A stretch of DNA of 22,598 nt. Origin: a virus. The notes below the pieces were generated by a model. That model saw only the letters and a program-made list of their open reading frames with translations, was not told the origin of the DNA and ran no database searches. The first letter of the stretch is position 1, and each line of letters opens with the position of its first letter. The stretch covers positions 1-22,598 of IMG/VR virus record IMGVR_UViG_3300038468_000089; one strand, given 5' to 3'. Of this stretch, positions 15,250-22,555 are shown piece after piece. Both the position numbers and the translations under genes were made by a program.

Positions 15250-16928
15250 CGCACCGGCTCCGCGCCCACGGCCTGCGCGGCTGCCGCTGGCGCGAGCGTT
15301 GAGGCCAGGCCTTGCAACTGCCGCGCGTCGATGCCGCTGATGTTCTTCGCCCCCTGGGTCGCCTGCACCATGGCCTCGCCCGTCTGCTTGGCCTGCTCCA
15401 TCTCGGCCCGCGCGCGCCGGGTGGCGTCGACCTTGTTCTGGCTGACGATCATGTCGGGTCGAACGCCCGTGGTCCGAGCCAGCTCGTCGACCACGACATC
15501 CACGTCCAGCTTGTCGGCTGCCTCGGCATTCACCTGCGCCAGGCGCGTCACCTCGTCGACCATCGTGCGGATACCGGCGATGCTGGCGGCCTGTTGGGCC
15601 TGGTGCATGATCGAAATGAACTTGACCCGCACCTCCTGGCCTTGGAGCGCTTCGGGGGGCATCGGGTAGCCGCCGGCCGCCTCAATGATGGCGTCGGCCC
15701 GCTCAACCGCCGGCTCCAGTAGGGTCTTGTCAAGGCGCTCCAGCAAAGGGCCGAGGATGCGCATGAGCTCCTGGCGTTTGGCTTCGACCTCGGTGGCGGT
15801 CTGGCGCTGGGCGCGGTCGTCTTGGACGAACGCTTGCCACAGATTCACGTACAGGCTTCTGTTGATGCGGTCTTCGAGCTTGCCGATCTTCCGGTCAACC
15901 GCCTCCAGCGACCCCGGGTTGACCACCTGCGCTGGCTCGTACAGCCCCGCAACCCCGCCCTCCACGTCGGTCAGGTCGCCGGGAAGCAATGAAGCTCGCC
16001 GGATGCCCCGCCCCTTCATCGGCGGGTCGGCCGTCTTGTCGAACAACTTGTTGCCGGTCTTTTCGGTGTGCTGGAGCTGCTTGCAGTCGCCACGCGCGCG
16101 CCACCCGGGGCCGCGGCCGTACGAGTCGCCCGACCGCATCGACCAGTAGGGCGCCAGCACCGGGAAGCGCTCGTAACCGCCCTCGGCCAGGAAGGTGTCT
16201 TTGCGCCTGTCCCACTCATCCCACCAGCACGACGACCACGCCTTGCCCCGTGGGCCCAGACGGCCGGGGGTATAGTCGTCGTTTGGCACAATCGCGTGCA
16301 CAACCGTCCGCGGCTCCAACACCCCGCGCTCGGCCGCCTGATTGACCTGCGGCGCAACTTTCGACTCTCCGAACCGCTGGACCATTTGGCGCGGCGTCAG
16401 GGCCCACTCGCGGAAGTAGGTATCGCACTCGCCGCGGTGATCAACATCGAGACAGTAGGAACCAATCGGGGGCGCCGAAAACGTGAAGTGCCCGCGGTCC
16501 TCGTCAATCACGAGGCACGATTGCCCGATGCCGCCGAGGTCCGGGTAGGTGTTGTCGGCGAGCAGTGCGTACCAGTTGGAGACGGCGAATTCCTTCTCGA
16601 GGATGCGGCGCCGGAGGTCGAGGTAGGACTTGACCTCGTGCAACTCCGCGATCTCATCATCCAACACCGTGAGCATCATCCATTGGTGCGCGGGGTTCGT
16701 GTACCCCGCCATCATGGCGGCAGCAAAGAACTCGACCGCGAGCAGCGGCGTCGAGTTGATGATGTGGCTGTCCTTCTTCTCACCCCGGTTTTTCTCGGTG
16801 GCGTTCCACATGACCCGGTAGGGCAGCATTTGCTCGGAGATGTCGCGCCACACCGAATCCCAAGACGAGCGGGCGGTCTTGAGTTCAGCGCGCCTCTGCT
16901 GGAGGCGCTGGCGCGGAGAGAGCGTCAC
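15246..16928 (-). CDS. Portal protein (podovirus head-tail connector)
   Basis: A 560-residue protein of the T7-like head-tail connector family, which forms the dodecameric portal at one capsid vertex through which DNA enters and leaves. Typical features are the N-terminal WDSVWRDISEQMLPYR segment (near 23-38), the FFAAAMMAGYTNP helix (near 67-79), YWSMRSGDSYGRGPG (near 260-275), which matches the family's conserved Y.R.G..YGRGP region, and a long C-terminal helical region (about 345-490) ending in an Ala-rich tail. The start is GTG, overlapping the previous stop. Length is normal. The product is structural and sits in the virion; it nucleates assembly with the scaffold and capsid proteins encoded downstream. 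Confidence 0.93.
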   Translation of the reverse strand: MTLSPRQRLQQRRAELKTARSSWDSVWRDISEQMLPYRVMWNATEKNRGEKKDSHIINSTPLLAVEFFAAAMMAGYTNPAHQWMMLTVLDDEIAELHEVKSYLDLRRRILEKEFAVSNWYALLADNTYPDLGGIGQSCLVIDEDRGHFTFSAPPIGSYCLDVDHRGECDTYFREWALTPRQMVQRFGESKVAPQVNQAAERGVLEPRTVVHAIVPNDDYTPGRLGPRGKAWSSCWWDEWDRRKDTFLAEGGYERFPVLAPYWSMRSGDSYGRGPGWRARGDCKQLQHTEKTGNKLFDKTADPPMKGRGIRRASLLPGDLTDVEGGVAGLYEPAQVVNPGSLEAVDRKIGKLEDRINRSLYVNLWQAFVQDDRAQRQTATEVEAKRQELMRILGPLLERLDKTLLEPAVERADAIIEAAGGYPMPPEALQGQEVRVKFISIMHQAQQAASIAGIRTMVDEVTRLAQVNAEAADKLDVDVVVDELARTTGVRPDMIVSQNKVDATRRARAEMEQAKQTGEAMVQATQGAKNISGIDARQLQGLASTLAPAAAAQAVGAEPVR

Positions 16929-17305
16929 AACAGGGAGCCTCGCTTGGACGGTGCCCGCAGCCCTCCGCGCGACTCACGGAGGCGGCGGTCGGTCTCAATG
17001 CGCGAGAGCGCGCGGAAGTAGGCCTCGGACTCATCGGGCGCGGCGGGGGGAGCCTCAGCCTTGGCAACTGCGTATGCCGCCCGCACGTCACTCATCGCAA
17101 GCCCCGAATTATAGGCCCCGAACCTGTCGATGTTGCCACCATGGGAAGCCGAGGTGATGCCCGCGGCCTTGGCCATGCGGTCCATGCGCGTGGCGTCTTC
17201 CCAAGCCCTGTGCTTCGCCTCTTCGCCCGCCTTGCCGGCCAGCACCTTGCTGCGGGCCCACGCCCTCTGGTGATTCGCCTCCCCTCTTTGCCAATCGGCT
17301 CCCAT
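16925..17305 (-). CDS. Hypothetical 126-aa protein between terminase and portal
   Basis: The ATG lies three bases after the large terminase stop and follows a GAGGTGAG ribosome site; the stop overlaps the portal GTG (GTGA). The protein is highly charged and mostly helical, rich in Arg, Ala and Glu, with a central Gly/Ser/Asn stretch (near 53-67) and a basic C-terminal end. It has no membrane segment or recognisable catalytic motif. Position suggests a packaging or portal accessory protein, but this is context only. Confidence 0.65.
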   Translation of the reverse strand: MGADWQRGEANHQRAWARSKVLAGKAGEEAKHRAWEDATRMDRMAKAAGITSASHGGNIDRFGAYNSGLAMSDVRAAYAVAKAEAPPAAPDESEAYFRALSRIETDRRLRESRGGLRAPSKRGSLL

Positions 17306-17308
17306 GTC

Positions 17309-18826
17309 TCACCTCGCGTACATCTCGTACTCGGTCACGCAGCTGCGCCCGTCGTAACCCTGCACCCGCACCTGCTCCTCGGCCGACATCGCCGAAACGG
17401 GGCCGGCGAACGTCAGCGCGAGCGCGTCCGCGCGGTTCGGGCTGTGCACCCCGCGGGCCTTCATGTCCTTCTTCGCCTCGAGTTTCACCAGGGTCTGGTG
17501 CCCCTTGACCGCCTGGCCGTAGCGCGGCGAGAGCAGCTCTTTCTTGAGCATCGGGTCCGCGGGCAGACACGAGGACGGCGACTGCACCCAATCACGCATC
17601 GCGACCCACATCTCGGTCCGCTTGTCGTAGTACCGCGCGCCATCATCCGCGTTGCCACCGAAGTCCACGCCCACGAGCAGGTGGCCCCAGCCGAGCAGTT
17701 TGAGGTGATCGTAACAAGACGCGCCCACGCCGCCCTTATCGCAGAAGATCACGTCGGGCGGCTCCTTTGCCTTGATTGCCTCATCGATCCTCATGGCCAC
17801 CTGGGCAGCGAGCTGTGGGCCGTCGAGGCCGTGCCACGTGATGGCGGGTCGGCACAGCGGCCCCTGGCGGCGGCACAACACCGCCTCGTCTGCTCCTGAC
17901 CGCTCGGAATACGCCGGGTCGATGCCCCACACCCGCGCGTCGCCTAGGTACTCGCCGGCCCGGAGGTCGCGCGCCTGGGCCGCGATGATGGCGTTGAGCG
18001 CGATCAGTTGGTCGTGTGCCTGGGGCGGGTAGAGCCCCAGGATGTTGACCATCACCCACGGGTCATCGCGGCCGTGTGCCGCGATCTCGCGTCGTGCGTT
18101 CTCGATGTCGATGCGCTTCGAGCGCTTCGGGTCGTCCGGGTCGCCGGTGATCGTGGTTATGCGCCAATACGGTCGACCGTTCTCGTCAGGGGCCGAGTCC
18201 TCTGTCTCGATGTAGTGGAGAGCACCTCGCTGTGTGCTCCGGTTTCCGGCGGCGAGGATCCAGCAATGCTGCCCCTTCACGCTGAAGATGCCCTTCGCGG
18301 CATCAATGACCGCGGGGCTCATGTCGCCGATCTCGTCGAGCAGATAGAAGGAATGTGCGGCGTGTAGGCCGGACAGCGCGTGCGCCTGTTCTTGGGGATT
18401 GGCGTCCTGCGCGTACGAGCGGGCCGCTAGGAACCAGGTCCCCGGGCTGAGCCTCGACGTGATACGCTCCGGTCCGTAGCGGAACAACGTCTTGAGGAAT
18501 TCGGAGCGGCCATACCAAAGGCCAAGCTCTTTCCAAAGGTTGTCCTTGAGGTTTGCCGCCGTGATCGCGAGCGCTTCGCCTTGGGCGTTCTCGTGGCACC
18601 CCAGGATCCATAAGCCGCCGATGGACAACTTGGTCGACTTGCCCGGACCCTTGCAGGCGGCATCAGCGTGTCTCGGGTCGGTGACCAGGGCGTCCCACCC
18701 TTCCTCCTGCCAGACCTCACGATCCGGCGGCGGGTCGTAGGCCTCGCGCGCCATCAGCGACGGCGCGCGCAACCACCGCTCGATCGCGTCCTGGAGAACG
18801 CCCTGGTCGCCGGCCAACGAGGTCAT
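17309..18826 (-). CDS. terL: Terminase large subunit (ATPase/nuclease)
   Basis: A 505-residue packaging motor. The ATPase half has a Walker A (CKGPGKST, near 58-65) and a Walker B (FYLLDE, near 160-165). The RNase H-fold nuclease half has the three expected acidic positions: D303 in WGIDPAYSE, D363 in VIFCDKGG and D467 in NRADALALTF. It translocates DNA through the portal and cuts concatemers. The ATG at 18826, overlapping the previous stop (ATGA), is preferred over an ATG 48 bases upstream. Length and domain order are typical. The Walker A lacks the usual SGHGxGKT wording but retains GKS/T. It is followed by an unknown gene and then the portal, the normal packaging order. Confidence 0.93.
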   Translation of the reverse strand: MTSLAGDQGVLQDAIERWLRAPSLMAREAYDPPPDREVWQEEGWDALVTDPRHADAACKGPGKSTKLSIGGLWILGCHENAQGEALAITAANLKDNLWKELGLWYGRSEFLKTLFRYGPERITSRLSPGTWFLAARSYAQDANPQEQAHALSGLHAAHSFYLLDEIGDMSPAVIDAAKGIFSVKGQHCWILAAGNRSTQRGALHYIETEDSAPDENGRPYWRITTITGDPDDPKRSKRIDIENARREIAAHGRDDPWVMVNILGLYPPQAHDQLIALNAIIAAQARDLRAGEYLGDARVWGIDPAYSERSGADEAVLCRRQGPLCRPAITWHGLDGPQLAAQVAMRIDEAIKAKEPPDVIFCDKGGVGASCYDHLKLLGWGHLLVGVDFGGNADDGARYYDKRTEMWVAMRDWVQSPSSCLPADPMLKKELLSPRYGQAVKGHQTLVKLEAKKDMKARGVHSPNRADALALTFAGPVSAMSAEEQVRVQGYDGRSCVTEYEMYAR

Positions 18827-19104
18827 CCCGCAACCTCGACCAGCGGCGTGTAGCCGATCAGCACACGACCGCATATGCAGCGCATCGGGGGCAGCACGGA
18901 CCCGCGCTTCCCCGCCATCACCATTGCCCGGGGCTCTGTGGTGAGCAGCTCTTCGGTGCAGTGGGGGCAGGTGAGCGACAGCGCGGCGACGGGCACAATC
19001 TTGGCGCGAACGCGTGTGGGTTCGAGGTCGGCCTCGATCTCCTCGCGACCCTTGGGCGCGGCCGGATCGCAGGCCTGCACCAGCCCTACCATCGCGTCGG
19101 TCAA
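18823..19104 (-). CDS. Small Cys-pair protein between terminase genes, 93 aa
   Basis: A TTG start overlaps the small terminase stop (TTGA) and follows a strong GGAGGGGGAG ribosome site. The stop overlaps the large terminase start (ATGA). This double coupling argues strongly that the gene is real. The protein has CPHC near residue 50 and CIC near residue 76, a spacing consistent with a zinc ribbon, in a beta-rich C-terminal half; the N-terminal half is acidic and helical. It may help packaging or bind DNA, but no family is recognised. The longer upstream frame lies inside the small terminase gene and is not supported. Confidence 0.6.
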   Translation of the reverse strand: MTDAMVGLVQACDPAAPKGREEIEADLEPTRVRAKIVPVAALSLTCPHCTEELLTTEPRAMVMAGKRGSVLPPMRCICGRVLIGYTPLVEVAG

Positions 19105-19661
19105 GTCTCCCCCTCCACCTTCTCGCGCGCCGACCGGATGGCGTCGGCGAGCTGCTTCAGTGCGTCGCCTCCCAGGTCGACCTTTTGAGGTGCGAACCCC
19201 CCGAGGTGCTTCAGCAGCTGCTGCGCGGCCTCGGTCTTCGACCACCATTTGACCTCGCGGACGAAGCCGATCACCTCGCCCTCGGCGCCCTTGATCTCTT
19301 TGTTCTCGATCCCGCGCACCGCCCGGCGAAGGGGTTTCGGCCACTCCTGGAGCGGGCGGAACGCCCCGGTCTGCTTGTCGATGGCGTCTGCGGGGTCCAC
19401 CTCGAGGATAGCCCGGAGCTCGCGCACCACGTCCGCGATCGTGAGCTCGGCGCGCGCCTCGACCCGCGACAGACCGGCCGCGATAGCCTTGTGCACCCGT
19501 TCATCGCCGAGCAGAGCGCTCGCCTGTTGGGCCGCGCCACGCGGGCTGTACCCAGCCCTGATCGCCGCATCGCTGCCAACCCGGTCCACGAGGTACTCGC
19601 TGACGAAGAGCCGCTGGCGGGCGGTGAGGGGCGCGTCCTTTGCTCGCTTCGCCCGGGGCAT
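19101..19661 (-). CDS. terS: Terminase small subunit
   Basis: A 186-residue protein of the Terminase_2 type. The small subunit recognises the packaging site on concatemeric phage DNA and hands it to the large subunit. The N-terminal signature is clear: LTARQRLFVSEYL near 12-24, then AAIRAGYS.RGA near 32-43 and ALLGDERVHKAIAAGL near 49-64, the helix-turn-helix that binds DNA. The middle has the family's VVRELRAILEVDPADAI segment (near 77-93) and the C-terminal part is helical (TEAAQQLLKHLGGF). Length is normal for the family. It lies directly upstream of the large subunit with only a small Cys-pair gene between. It has no strong ribosome site. Confidence 0.88.
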   Translation of the reverse strand: MPRAKRAKDAPLTARQRLFVSEYLVDRVGSDAAIRAGYSPRGAAQQASALLGDERVHKAIAAGLSRVEARAELTIADVVRELRAILEVDPADAIDKQTGAFRPLQEWPKPLRRAVRGIENKEIKGAEGEVIGFVREVKWWSKTEAAQQLLKHLGGFAPQKVDLGGDALKQLADAIRSAREKVEGET

Positions 19662-19696
19662 GGTCCATCATGCACTGGACGCGCGTGCTGTGTCAA
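19660..19696 (-). promoter_or_regulatory. Possible promoter for the packaging/late genes
   Basis: The 112-base gap 19662-19773 is the only sizeable non-coding stretch. On the minus strand it holds a perfect TTGACA (19691-19696), an 18-base spacer and CATGAT (19667-19672), a weak -10. Transcription would begin at or next to the terminase small subunit ATG, giving a nearly leaderless message; no good ribosome site precedes that ATG. A CAAC-TGAT-GTTG inverted repeat overlaps the -35. The match is suggestive only. Confidence 0.3.
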
Positions 19697-19773
19697 CATC
19701 AGTTGTCGGCCGTATCTGGTAGTTTACTCGGCCGCTTCGGGATCATCAATGCATCGGCCGTGGTCCGCCGGAG

Positions 19774-19998
19774 TCAATCATCCAACGACGCAAGGATTTG
19801 CCTCGCCCGCCCCGCGTAGTCGTGGGTCTGGTGGCGCACCGCGATCAGCCGCCCGCGGCCGAGGCGGATCCACTGCACCCTGGCGCCTCGGAACACCTCG
19901 GCGATAGCGCTGAGCACCTCGATCCATTGCGTCGTCAAGACGACCGTGTGCTCGCCGACCTGCAAGTGCAGCTCTTTGAGCCCGCACCCGCTGCTCAT
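19774..19998 (-). CDS. Hypothetical 74-aa protein
   Basis: The ATG overlaps the initiator stop (ATGA), so translation is probably coupled. The 74 residues look like a compact alpha/beta protein: a strand-rich start (KELHLQVGEHTVVLTTQ), a helix (WIEVLSAIAEVF), then basic strands (VQWIRLGRGRLIAVRH) and a terminal helix. It has no signal peptide or membrane segment. It is the last gene before the 112-base gap that separates the replication block from packaging. The same frame is open further upstream, but that part lies over the initiator gene. No family is recognised. Confidence 0.6.
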   Translation of the reverse strand: MSSGCGLKELHLQVGEHTVVLTTQWIEVLSAIAEVFRGARVQWIRLGRGRLIAVRHQTHDYAGRARQILASLDD

Positions 19999-21035
19999 CG
20001 TGCGCCAAGCTTGCGGCGGATAGCTTCGAGGTTGAGGCGGGCCGATTCGACGTCGGCGGCGCTCGACCCCGGCTCGCTGCCGTCGGCCCTCAGCACGTCG
20101 TGGGTCTTCGGCTTCGGAGCCGGTCTGGGCTTCGCCATCGCCTGTTCGAGGCCGACGGCGCGAGGCGCAGTCCGCCGACGACGAACCAGGATCGAAGCCA
20201 CAAAACCCCCGTTCGGCACTTCGTCCCGGTCCCGGCACTGGTGCGCCGCCCACTCGATCGCCCCGAGGACTTCGGGGACGTCGAACGGTCGGGCGAGCGA
20301 CAGATCGGTGAGCTGCTCCAACCACGCCTCGCGCGGCGGAGGCCAGCCCCGAGCCACCACAAGGGACACGATCCCCTGCACGCTGCACACTTCTCCAGCG
20401 TCCGAGTTGATGTCTGGATTCGTGGTCACATCGTGCGTGGGCTGATCGGTCATCTCAAAATCACTCTTCGGATCGGATCGGATCGGGGCACAATACGGAA
20501 TTGAGGTTTTCGTATATGAATCGGATACGGACGTACGGGTTTCGTATACGGGAGGAGCGGTTTCGTATACGGAATCCGGTACGAAAACCCGGCCCTGTGT
20601 CTCAGATTCAAGACCGGCGCCAGGCGCGCACAACGGGCACCCGTCCGCCGGGAGCAGCGCGTGTTTTCCGGCTCGATGCCACCGCACCAAAACGGCGGCC
20701 GACGCCAACCTGGAGCGCGCCTCGACCGGCATCGCCCCCCGGTCGTCCGGGTTGTGGTCGAGGTAGTCGTGAATGCGGTAGGACCCTGGCCCGCCCTCCA
20801 ACAGATTCAACTCGACGAGAGTCGCGACGAATAACCCCGGATCCCCGCAATACCTGGCCGCGATTGCCACGTCCTCGGCGTCGAGCCCAAGCAGCGACCC
20901 GCCGTTCTTTGCTTCCTTGCACGCTAGCCACAGATCTTGCAACGCCACGACAGCATCCGCGCCCAGCCGCGCCTGGAGCTTCGCGCGCTTGCGGTGCGTG
21001 CGCCACGAGACTTTCAGGTTCACGCTGTCTCGCAC
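19995..21035 (-). CDS. Phage replication initiator / replisome-organizer-like protein
   Basis: A 346-residue protein starting at a GTG preceded by GGAGG. The first 115 residues read like the winged-helix N-terminal domain of phage replisome organizers (lambda O or DnaD-like): an LQARLGADAVVALQDLW helix, a glycine-rich turn, a helix starting at EDVAIAARY, then a beta wing and IHDYLDHNP. These proteins bind origin repeats and help load helicase. A Cys pair (CPLC) sits near residue 133. The middle (about 150-215) is a low-complexity linker with repeated VYET words, and its DNA holds iteron-like repeats. A second helical region follows (about 220-285), then a basic, Pro-rich tail. The gene is flanked by small genes and lies upstream of packaging. 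No helicase or polymerase is in the window, so the replication role rests on the N-terminal pattern and the repeats. Confidence 0.65.
   Translation of the reverse strand: MRDSVNLKVSWRTHRKRAKLQARLGADAVVALQDLWLACKEAKNGGSLLGLDAEDVAIAARYCGDPGLFVATLVELNLLEGGPGSYRIHDYLDHNPDDRGAMPVEARSRLASAAVLVRWHRAGKHALLPADGCPLCAPGAGLESETQGRVFVPDSVYETAPPVYETRTSVSDSYTKTSIPYCAPIRSDPKSDFEMTDQPTHDVTTNPDINSDAGEVCSVQGIVSLVVARGWPPPREAWLEQLTDLSLARPFDVPEVLGAIEWAAHQCRDRDEVPNGGFVASILVRRRRTAPRAVGLEQAMAKPRPAPKPKTHDVLRADGSEPGSSAADVESARLNLEAIRRKLGAR
20469..20488. repeat. Tandem CGGAT repeat with three phased GATC sites
   Basis: Three perfect CGGAT units in a row are followed by CGGGG, giving GATC at 20471, 20476 and 20481. The cluster adjoins the iteron-like region within the same coding linker. 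GATC is the classical Dam target, and the window encodes a Dam-like methylase, so a methylation-sensitive element is possible but unproven. Confidence 0.6.
20492..20589. other. Candidate replication origin: iteron-like repeats inside the initiator gene
   Basis: Four related words sit in an AT-rich island of an otherwise GC-rich region: GGTTTTCGTATATG at 20505-20518, GGTTTCGTATACGG at 20538-20551 and again, identical, at 20559-20572, and an inverted copy (GGTTTTCGTACC on the minus strand) at 20578-20589. The two identical copies start 21 bases apart, two helical turns. Related GATACGG and CGTACGG words lie between 20523 and 20539. Lambda-type phages place origin iterons inside the initiator gene in this way. 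The repeats also encode repeated VYET residues, so a purely protein-level repeat is the alternative. Confidence 0.45.
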
Positions 21036-21262
21036 GACCGCCCCTCCTTTTCCTCGGCCTCACCCTCAGCGATCGCCAGCAACAGGAGCCAGTGATTCGG
21101 CCGGCTCTCCCCGCAATTCTTGCACACCCCCTCATCCCCACCACACGATCGCCCGCATCCACAGAACCACGGGAGATGCAGACCAGCGGCCGCAGCCTGG
21201 CACCGCCGGCACCCGAACTCCGGCTTCCGGTGCCAACACCTCCACGCCCACCCGCTACCCAC
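21020..21262 (-). CDS. Small Cys-rich (zinc-ribbon-like) protein, 80 aa
   Basis: A GTG start at 21262 is preceded by GGAGGGA about seven bases upstream and overlaps the stop of the 76-aa gene by eight bases. The end overlaps the start of the replication gene. The same frame extends further upstream, but that part lies over the preceding gene and is less likely to be used. The protein has Cys pairs in the order CRRC (near residues 15-18), CGC, a single Cys, then CKNC. This is the pattern of one or two zinc ribbons. Its place just before the replication initiator suggests a nucleic-acid-binding or replication accessory role. That is inference; no specific family is recognised. Confidence 0.6.
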   Translation of the reverse strand: MGSGWAWRCWHRKPEFGCRRCQAAAAGLHLPWFCGCGRSCGGDEGVCKNCGESRPNHWLLLLAIAEGEAEEKEGRSCETA

Positions 21263-21485
21263 CGACAGTCCCTCCCCATGCACTCCTGACCGCCTGAGCC
21301 AACAAGCAGAAATGGCACTGGCAACCGCGGCGATGGTCAAGCGGCCCGCGTTCGAGCCACTCGTCGGCCAGCTGCCGGCCGAGGCCAGCGAGTCGCCCCT
21401 GCACCGCCAACTCGTCGACCAGTCCACGGCGGATCGATTCGCTTTCCGCGAGACGCTGGCGGATCTCGGTTTTGTTCAGCCCCAT
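21255..21485 (-). CDS. Hypothetical 76-aa protein with a CQCHFC motif
   Basis: The ATG overlaps the methyltransferase stop in a TAATG junction, so the two are probably translated together. The protein is mostly helical and charged, and has a short Cys/His cluster (CQCHFC) near residues 55-60 that could hold a metal, although one cluster alone is not a finger. It ends in a Gly-rich tail. I do not recognise a family. The case for it being real rests on the junction, codon use like its neighbours, and its place in a tightly packed gene string. Confidence 0.6.
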   Translation of the reverse strand: MGLNKTEIRQRLAESESIRRGLVDELAVQGRLAGLGRQLADEWLERGPLDHRRGCQCHFCLLAQAVRSAWGGTVGG

Positions 21486-22555
21486 TAGCGCAGCTTCCCG
21501 ATCACGCCCCGATGCTCAAAGACCTCTTTGAACCGTTTCACATTCGCGCCGAAGTACATCCAGCTCTGATCAAATCGATTGCGATTCCCACCACACAGGT
21601 AGTTGATTCGACCCTTCTCGAAACAGACCGCCTCGGCGCGCCCCGCCGCGCGCTGCCACCACCGGGTGGAGATCGAGGCGTTGGTAAGGGAGATGGCCTC
21701 CGGAACTCTGCCCGCCCTCATCTCCTCATCCAATTTATCAAAGGCCTTTCCACAGCCACCGCCCGAAAACGGCGGCTGCACAAACACCTTACCGCGCCAT
21801 TCCTGGATCAGCCCATTATCCGTCTTCGTGAAGATCCGCACCGCCCGCACGGTGCGGTTTGCAGACTCGCAACTGAAGGGGTCCAGATCGATCTTCCCGC
21901 CGAACACCTTCCTGACGTCGTCGGCCTCGGGTTTTGGCGTATACCTCTCATCTGAGTCCGGGTCTGACTGCCCGCCAAGCGCTGGGTCCTGCGCCCCCCG
22001 CGCCACGGCACGCAGTCCCGACTCCGTGAGCTCGGCGCGCGCCTCGACCGTTTTTGCCACCCACTGCCGGTACCTGTCGTCGGGGAGCGACGCACACTGC
22101 TGCCAGCGCGAGGCCTGCTGCGTGCTCACGCCGGCCTGATCGAGCACCCCGCGATACTCCGAAATACGCCCACCGGTGGGAGCATTTTTCCTCGACCGGC
22201 CAGATCGGCCCCGCTCAAGTTGCGTCAGATCCGCTCCGAACCTTCGCACCTCGCGCAGGTAGACCTCTGCCAGTTCGTTGCGGGCCACCAGTGTTGCACC
22301 GATGCGTCGGCCGGCGACCGCCAGCCCCGCCAGGCCGTCGAGCGCCTTCTTGCGCTCCTGGAGATCGCGGGCACCATGCAACGACTTTTGTGCAACCTCC
22401 AGGCAGCTCAGGAACCGGGCGTCCGCCTCGGCCAGCCGAACCAGCGCGGTCGGCGCCGCGGTGCGTTCAACCAGAGGCGGTGTGCGACCCGACATGGAGG
22501 CCTCAACCGCGTCGGTGGCCTGCTCGGCGATCTGTTGCATGGTGCGCCGCCTCAT
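21485..22555 (-). CDS. Phage DNA N6-adenine methyltransferase (Dam-like) with N-terminal helical region
   Basis: A protein of about 356 residues. The C-terminal part (about 200-356) fits the phage N-6-adenine methyltransferase (Dam) family, which transfers a methyl group from AdoMet to adenine in DNA. Visible motifs are RYTPKPEADDV near 205, DLDPFS near 224-229, DNGL..EW near 247-253 and VQPPFSGGG near 260-268. The last sits where N/D/S-P-P-Y/F is expected, but starts with Q. The N-terminal 190 residues are charged and helical, and around 140-157 they read like a helix-turn-helix (GVSTQQASRWQ), so this half may bind DNA. The ATG at 22555 is preferred to the GTG at 22558 because AAGGAGG lies six bases upstream. 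It starts the visible replication block and probably protects phage DNA or marks the origin. Family assignment is firm; target site and activity are not known. Confidence 0.82.
   Translation of the reverse strand: MRRRTMQQIAEQATDAVEASMSGRTPPLVERTAAPTALVRLAEADARFLSCLEVAQKSLHGARDLQERKKALDGLAGLAVAGRRIGATLVARNELAEVYLREVRRFGADLTQLERGRSGRSRKNAPTGGRISEYRGVLDQAGVSTQQASRWQQCASLPDDRYRQWVAKTVEARAELTESGLRAVARGAQDPALGGQSDPDSDERYTPKPEADDVRKVFGGKIDLDPFSCESANRTVRAVRIFTKTDNGLIQEWRGKVFVQPPFSGGGCGKAFDKLDEEMRAGRVPEAISLTNASISTRWWQRAAGRAEAVCFEKGRINYLCGGNRNRFDQSWMYFGANVKRFKEVFEHRGVIGKLR

Noticed and set aside
18827-18874. N-terminal extension of the large terminase by 16 residues
   Set aside because: The upstream ATG lies within the preceding gene, while the ATG at 18826 gives the ATGA junction seen throughout the operon.
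20469-20589. CRISPR-like or transposon-end repeats
   Set aside because: Repeats are short, few and lie within one coding linker without spacers or terminal inverted repeats. Origin iterons or coding repeats explain them better.
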